Below are positions 33,202 to 37,261 of a stretch of DNA of 37,261 bases, in pieces (the stretch's first letter is position 1; each line of letters begins with the position of its first letter). Both the position numbers and the translations under genes were made by a program. Origin of the DNA: Gammaproteobacteria bacterium (GTDB lineage: Bacteria; Pseudomonadota; Gammaproteobacteria; Pseudomonadales; Pseudomonadaceae); contig JAHJXZ010000093.1 of assembly GCA_018827205.1 (NCBI GenBank), positions 1 to 37,261 of the forward strand, in the 5' to 3' direction. The notes below the pieces were generated by a model. That model made no database searches and was not told the DNA's origin. It saw only the letters and a program-made list of their open reading frames with translations.

Positions 33202-34326
33202 ATGTCCTTCACTCTCTTTCATGCACGGCGGCTGGTGCTGGCGTGCGTCTTCGCTCTGGGTTGCGCGGCTGCGCAGGCCGAGAACTGGCCAGGTGAAGAC
33301 TGGGACAGCCAGTTGGCCGCACCCAGCGCTGCGTTGAGTGAACTGGAAAACTACACCTTCCCGACCCGCGATGACGCCACCCGCAAAGGTGTGCGCACCG
33401 ATGCGTTGCTGGTGATCCGCGATGGTCAGGTGGTGTATGAGCGCTACGCCGCGCCTACGACGGCTGCTACGCCGCACCTGACCTGGTCGATGGCCAAGAG
33501 CCTGCTGGCCACTACGATGGGCGTGGCCTACGGCGAAGGGCGTTTCCGCCTGGATGCGCCTGTGGCCGATTACTACCCACCATTTGCCGCGCACCCGCAG
33601 ATCAAGGTCGGGCATTTGCTCAATTGGGCCTCGGGGCTGGACTGGCAGGAAGACTATGAATACGCGCCGCTGAAATCCTCGGTAGTGGCAATGCTCTACA
33701 CCCGCGGTCGCAGTGACATGGCGGCGTTTACCGCTGCGCACAGCGCTGATGCCGAGCCGGGCGAGCGCTTTCGCTATTCCAGTGGTGACACGAATGTGCT
33801 GGCCGCCGCGTTGAAGAACATGGTGGGAGAAGCGGCTTATGCCGATTACCCCTGGACGGCATTGTTTGATCCACTGGGTATCACCACCGCCGTGTGGGAG
33901 CGTGATGCCGCCGGCACCTTTGTTGGTTCTTCCTACGTGTACATGAGCGCCCGCGACCTGGCCCGTGTCGGCCTGCTGATGCAGCACGAGGGTCGCTGGG
34001 GCGAGCAGCAGTTACTGCCCAAGGCCTGGGTCGACTTCAACCGCACGCCCTTTACCAACTACCAGCCACAAGCCGACAAGCCTGGTGAAGCGGTGCCCGG
34101 CGGCCAGTGGTGGCTGAACGCGGCGGTATCCGGTGCGAGCAGGCCCTGGCCGGATGCGCCGGAGGACACCCTGGTGGCGTCCGGGCACTGGGGGCAGGGG
34201 CTGTATGTGATCGCCAGTGAGAACCTGGTGATCGTGCGCTATGCCGATGACCGCGATGGCAGCTTTGATCGCAACCATTTCCTCAAACTGGTTCTCGCCG
34301 CGTTGGCCGATGAGGTGCAGCCATGA
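33202..34326 (+). CDS. Exported serine hydrolase, beta-lactamase/esterase family
   Basis: Protein of 374 residues with a signal peptide (residues 1-26, cleaved near AAAQA-EN). Serine beta-lactamase class C/esterase motifs: SMAK (Ser96 nucleophile, Lys99), a Tyr192-containing YSSGDTN in the second motif position, and GHWGQGL replacing the KTG box. This resembles esterase EstB/6-aminohexanoate-dimer hydrolase type enzymes rather than true beta-lactamases. The last codons overlap the start of the next gene by ATGA, so it is coupled to the Cys-rich protein. Substrate unknown. Confidence 0.85.
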   Translation: MSFTLFHARRLVLACVFALGCAAAQAENWPGEDWDSQLAAPSAALSELENYTFPTRDDATRKGVRTDALLVIRDGQVVYERYAAPTTAATPHLTWSMAKSLLATTMGVAYGEGRFRLDAPVADYYPPFAAHPQIKVGHLLNWASGLDWQEDYEYAPLKSSVVAMLYTRGRSDMAAFTAAHSADAEPGERFRYSSGDTNVLAAALKNMVGEAAYADYPWTALFDPLGITTAVWERDAAGTFVGSSYVYMSARDLARVGLLMQHEGRWGEQQLLPKAWVDFNRTPFTNYQPQADKPGEAVPGGQWWLNAAVSGASRPWPDAPEDTLVASGHWGQGLYVIASENLVIVRYADDRDGSFDRNHFLKLVLAALADEVQP

Positions 34327-34661
34327 TTCGTCGTCGTCCGTTCAGCAGCCTGTTGCTACTTATTCTGCTATTGCTCGCCGCCTTGGCCTGGCAGAACCGC
34401 GCGCACTTGCAGGCTTTTCCAGGGATCATCGGCGCGTACTCGGCCAAGGAGTATTGCTCGTGCCGCTATGTGGCGAACAACCCGGCTGACTACTGCGAGG
34501 CGTATGTGGCGCAGTATGTTTCGCTCTCCGGCTTTTTTGATGACCAAGCTAATAAGCGTGTGACGGCGCGCGGCTTGGGCAGTACCCAGAGTGCGCAATG
34601 GTTAGGTGCACGGCAGGGCTGCCAGTTGTTGCCGGAGGCAGCGCCGCTACCTGACGCCTGA
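34323..34661 (+). CDS. Small Cys-rich membrane-anchored protein coupled to serine hydrolase
   Basis: Unrecognised protein of 112 residues. Basic N-terminus MIRRR, one hydrophobic helix (about 8-22), then a periplasmic-side domain with four cysteines (Cys45, Cys47, Cys58, Cys100) suited to two disulfides. Starts within the stop of the hydrolase gene (ATGA overlap), so co-translated. A partner, inhibitor or lipid-anchoring role for the hydrolase is possible but not shown. Confidence 0.75.
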   Translation: MIRRRPFSSLLLLILLLLAALAWQNRAHLQAFPGIIGAYSAKEYCSCRYVANNPADYCEAYVAQYVSLSGFFDDQANKRVTARGLGSTQSAQWLGARQGCQLLPEAAPLPDA

Positions 34662-34764
34662 GTGGCTTGCGGTAGATCTGGCAGGGTTTGCAAGGCTCTG
34701 CCAGGCGGCTATGGTGGCGACTCTCTTTCACTGGCGTGAGACGCAATGTCCAGAGTGAACTGTT

Positions 34765-35922
34765 ATGCCCGATAACGTCTTTCCTTGGCGGCGCGGCAAT
34801 ACGCTGACGCTGCTGATCGACGGGCCACAGTTCTTTGTGCAGATGTTGGCGCGCATTAATGCGGCGCAGCAGCAGGTCGAGCTGGAACTCTACCTAGTAG
34901 AAAGTGGGACCTGTAGCCGTACCTTGCTGGATGCGCTCTGCGCTGCGGCGCTACGCGGTGTTGCGGTGCGCTGTCTGTTTGATGCTTTTGGCTCGCAAGG
35001 CCTCTTAGCGGTTGATCGACAGCGCCTGCTTACCGCCGGTGTGCAGGTGCAGTGGTACAACCCGCTGCGCTGGAAACATGGCTTGGGTAATTTTCACCGT
35101 GATCACCGCAAGCTGTTGCTGGTCGATAAGCAGTTTGCTTTTGTCGGTGGAAGTGGCGCGACCGATGATTTTTGGCAGCCGGATCAAGCCAGCAGCCGCT
35201 GGCACGAGGTCATGGTGGAAATCGCCGGGCCGCTGGTCATCGACTGGCAACAACTGTTCGAGCGTCAGTGGCAGGCGTGTCAGGCCTGGGTCGTCTGGCG
35301 ACCGCGCATGCCGTTGCGTTTGAAAAATCTGCCAGCATTACCGGCTTTAGGGCTGGGGTTGGGACGCGTTGCCTTTGCGGATGCACTTCAGCATCGCGAT
35401 ATTCTGCTTTCACTGGTGCGTGCGTTACGCGGGGCCAAGCAACGTATCTGGCTAGCCACACCTTACTTTCTGCCGACCTGGCGCGTGCGGCGTACCTTGC
35501 GCCGTGCTGCTAAGCGGGGGGTCGAGGTGCGTCTGCTGCTAGCTGGGCGGCACACTGATCATCCTCAGGTGCGCTTTGCCGGCCAGCGCTATTACGCCAG
35601 CTTGCTCAAGGCTGGGGTGCGTATTTTCGAGTACCAGCCGCGCTTTCTACATTTGAAGATGGTGCTGGTGGATGACTGGGTCAGCGTCGGCTCCTGCAAC
35701 TTCGACCATTGGAACCTGCGCTTCAACCTGGACGCCAATCTGGAGGCGCTTGACCCCGTGTTTACTGCCAGCGTGGCGGCAAGTTTCCAGACGGACTTTG
35801 TCGAAAGTGATGAAATCACCCTGGCTGACTGGCGTGCGCGGCCGTGGTGGCGGCGCCTGCAGCAGTCGGTCTGGGGGGCGCTGGATCAGTTACTGGTCAA
35901 CCTACTTGACCGCCGTCGCTAG
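34765..35922 (+). CDS. Phospholipase-D-type cardiolipin synthase
   Basis: PLD-superfamily phosphatidyltransferase of 385 residues with two HKD motifs: His114, Lys116 and Asp121 in HRDHRKLLLVD, and His296, Lys298 and Asp303 in HLKMVLVDD. The absence of N-terminal transmembrane helices and the length resemble ClsB/ClsC-like cardiolipin synthases. Basic C-terminus. With olsBA upstream and a DUF2846 lipoprotein after it, the region is enriched in membrane-lipid functions. ClsB versus another PLD enzyme cannot be settled here. Confidence 0.85.
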   Translation: MPDNVFPWRRGNTLTLLIDGPQFFVQMLARINAAQQQVELELYLVESGTCSRTLLDALCAAALRGVAVRCLFDAFGSQGLLAVDRQRLLTAGVQVQWYNPLRWKHGLGNFHRDHRKLLLVDKQFAFVGGSGATDDFWQPDQASSRWHEVMVEIAGPLVIDWQQLFERQWQACQAWVVWRPRMPLRLKNLPALPALGLGLGRVAFADALQHRDILLSLVRALRGAKQRIWLATPYFLPTWRVRRTLRRAAKRGVEVRLLLAGRHTDHPQVRFAGQRYYASLLKAGVRIFEYQPRFLHLKMVLVDDWVSVGSCNFDHWNLRFNLDANLEALDPVFTASVAASFQTDFVESDEITLADWRARPWWRRLQQSVWGALDQLLVNLLDRRR

Positions 35923-35997
35923 CCCGCACTTTTGTTGGGTGTGAGCCGAGCAGGGCGCGGTTATGCTCGGCCGATAACTCCAATAAGGATGCTGTCG

Positions 35998-36609
35998 ATG
36001 CGTGGTCTGCCCTGGCTTGCGATGCTGCTGTTGGTTGCCTTGAGTGGTTGCTCGACCCCTGGCGCGTTTTTTGGTGCAACCCAGGGCGAAGCGTTCCGCG
36101 AGCATGTGCTCAGTGATGGCAACCATGCGCTGGTCTACCTGTACCGGCCGCAAAGCGACTGGGCCGATCAGGAGCTGGAAGCCCCCGCGCTGTTTCTGAA
36201 TAACGCGCGCATCGGCAGCTTACCGAGTAATGCCTATTTGGTGCTGGAGTTCGATATCGCCAGTTACCAGCTGGAGATGCGCCGGCCGCTGTTCGGTACG
36301 CACTGGACCTTCTTCGCCGACGGCCCGCTGGACTTCACCCTGATCAGCAGTTTCACTCTGGATGCCGAAGCAGGCGGTATCTACTACCTGCGTTATGACG
36401 AACTTAACCCGCCGCCGGTCAATGAGCAGGCGCCCAGCCAGGGTGATGGCCCGCTGCAACTGGTCTCCCGCGAAGTGGCGGCGACAGAAATCGGCGCCAC
36501 CCGTGAAGCCCAACCCTTCGAACAGATTGCCGCCAGCGGCGAAACCGAGCGCATGCAGCGCAGCTTCTGGCGTAAGGTTGGCAAGTCGCTGGACAAAATT
36601 GGTATCTAA
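35998..36609 (+). CDS. DUF2846 lipoprotein
   Basis: Predicted lipoprotein of 203 residues: signal peptide with lipobox LSGC (Cys18), then a DUF2846-type domain (ALVYLYRPQSDW, LNNARIGSLPSNAYLVLE). ATG 35998 is preceded by AAGGA at eight bases, whereas ATG 35989 has no site. Likely outer-membrane or periplasmic, function unknown. Last gene of the plus-strand run, before terminator 36615-36640. Confidence 0.85.
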   Translation: MRGLPWLAMLLLVALSGCSTPGAFFGATQGEAFREHVLSDGNHALVYLYRPQSDWADQELEAPALFLNNARIGSLPSNAYLVLEFDIASYQLEMRRPLFGTHWTFFADGPLDFTLISSFTLDAEAGGIYYLRYDELNPPPVNEQAPSQGDGPLQLVSREVAATEIGATREAQPFEQIAASGETERMQRSFWRKVGKSLDKIGI

Positions 36610-36614
36610 AACGC

Positions 36615-36640
36615 AACGGGCCAGCTCAAAGCTGCCCGTT
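36615..36640. terminator. Terminator between DUF2846 gene and thiolase
   Basis: AACGGGC-C-AGCT, loop CAA, AGCT-GCCCGTT, one bulge. On the minus strand it is followed by GCGTTTTAG. Placed between convergent genes. Confidence 0.7.
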
Positions 36641-36683
36641 ACCGCAACGTGAGCATGACCATTGCGGCCATGCATCGATCCTT

Positions 36684-37261
36684 TTAGATCAGTTCAACCG
36701 CTACAGCTGTAGCTTCGCCGCCACCTATGCACAGCGAAGCGATGCCACGTTTGCCGCCGGTGTTTTTCAGCGCGTTGATCAGGGTCAGGATAATCCGCGA
36801 GCCGGTAGAGCCGACTGGGTGGCCCTGAGCGCAGGCGCCGCCATAGACGTTGACCTTAGCGTGATCCAGACCGTGCTCACGGATGGCCAGCATGGTGACC
36901 ATGGCGAAGGCTTCGTTGATTTCGAACAGGTCGACCTCAGCCTTGTCCCAACCGGTTTTCTTCAGCAGGTTGCTGATCGAGCCAATCGGCGCGATGGTGA
37001 ACTCGCTCGGGTCCTGGCTCTGGGTAGCGTGCGCGACGATCTTCGCCAGCGGCTTCAGGCTACGCTTGGCGGCTTCTTCGGCGGTCATCAGCAGCAGCGC
37101 CGAGGCACCGTCGGAGATCGAGCTGGCGTTGGCCGCGGTGATGCTGCCGTCCTTGCGGAAGGCCGGCTTCAGGCTGGGGATTTTTTCCAGGTTGGCGTTC
37201 AGCGGCTGTTCGTCATCCTTGACCACGACATCGCCCTTGCGGCCGCTGACGGTGATCGGGA
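36684..37261 (-). CDS. Acetyl-CoA acetyltransferase (thiolase), C-terminal part
   Basis: The window ends inside this gene; about 192 C-terminal residues are visible. Thiolase active-site pieces: EINEAFA (Asn), GGACAQGHPVGSTGSR (His in GHP) and LCIGGGEA (catalytic Cys). Belongs to the biosynthetic/degradative thiolase II family that condenses or cleaves acetoacetyl-CoA. The N-terminal nucleophile Cys lies beyond the edge. The start cannot be given; an internal Met at 37226 is not the start because the frame continues with PITVSGRKGDVV. Confidence 0.93.
   Translation of the reverse strand, partial: PITVSGRKGDVVVKDDEQPLNANLEKIPSLKPAFRKDGSITAANASSISDGASALLLMTAEEAAKRSLKPLAKIVAHATQSQDPSEFTIAPIGSISNLLKKTGWDKAEVDLFEINEAFAMVTMLAIREHGLDHAKVNVYGGACAQGHPVGSTGSRIILTLINALKNTGGKRGIASLCIGGGEATAVAVELI

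Noticed and set aside
33202..34326. Beta-lactamase conferring resistance
   Set aside because: The KTG box is replaced by HWG and the second motif resembles esterases, so a resistance call is not supported.

Overview
The window reads as a chromosomal segment of a Pseudomonas-type gammaproteobacterium. Codon use is GC-rich, Shine-Dalgarno sites are strong, and gene order (compared from memory, not by a search) follows the Pseudomonas aeruginosa block PA4349-PA4375: olsA/olsB, an acyl-carrier-protein phosphodiesterase, the pyeR-pyeM-xenB operon, an argP/argO cluster, sodB, bifA, a GIDE-domain gene, lemA, the icmP iron-regulated set and mexV-mexW. It is a mostly ordinary, vertically inherited chromosome with local insertions; there is no phage, insertion sequence, CRISPR array, rRNA or tRNA that I can see.

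Layout. 1-3717: efflux operon mexV-mexW, with the permease running off the left edge. 3858-5531: a methyl-accepting chemotaxis protein behind a strong bidirectional terminator. 5723-11011: an iron-linked set of four genes (imelysin/IcmP lipoprotein, di-haem DUF1111 lipoprotein, second imelysin-like lipoprotein, DUF1513 Tat protein) with Fur-box-like sites before the first gene and before the following trio. The gap between them carries two different dispersed repeats and two terminators. 11212-14809: LemA and a GIDE/EF-hand membrane protein, then convergent bifA (c-di-GMP phosphodiesterase). 15143-17084: an amtB paralogue with a clear sigma-54 promoter and an NtrC-type site, coupled to an unknown helical protein. 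17149-19921: sodB, argO, an ACT-domain gene and divergent argP. 19926-24689: a second chemoreceptor, two NAD(P)-dependent Rossmann proteins and a small unknown gene. 24690-25188: a 499-base gap holding a promoter-like site and a leader closed by a 19-base long-range inverted repeat, before a membrane-anchored coiled-coil protein. 26116-28690: pyeR-pyeM-xenB. 28818-31026: acpH and the ornithine-lipid genes olsB/olsA. 31318-36609: six genes on the plus strand (an acyl-CoA-dehydrogenase-like protein, a di-iron metallo-beta-lactamase-fold protein, a serine hydrolase with an overlapping Cys-rich partner, a cardiolipin-synthase-type PLD enzyme, and a DUF2846 lipoprotein). 36684-37261: the C-terminal end of a thiolase cut by the window edge.

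The strongest unexplained signal is not a gene. Two roughly 120-base intergenic elements (9552-9669 minus, 31050-31173 plus) are 59/68 identical in their core; six of their nine core differences form three compensatory base-pair changes in a long hairpin, and the outermost stem has a different but still self-complementary sequence in each copy. A second family of about 81 bases (9421-9501 minus, 15006-15086 plus, 65/81 identical) ends in a terminator-like hairpin in both copies. One copy of each family sits in the same gap.

Translational starts were moved inward from the longest reading frame where a Shine-Dalgarno site, signal sequence or family length required it; each choice is explained in the entry.
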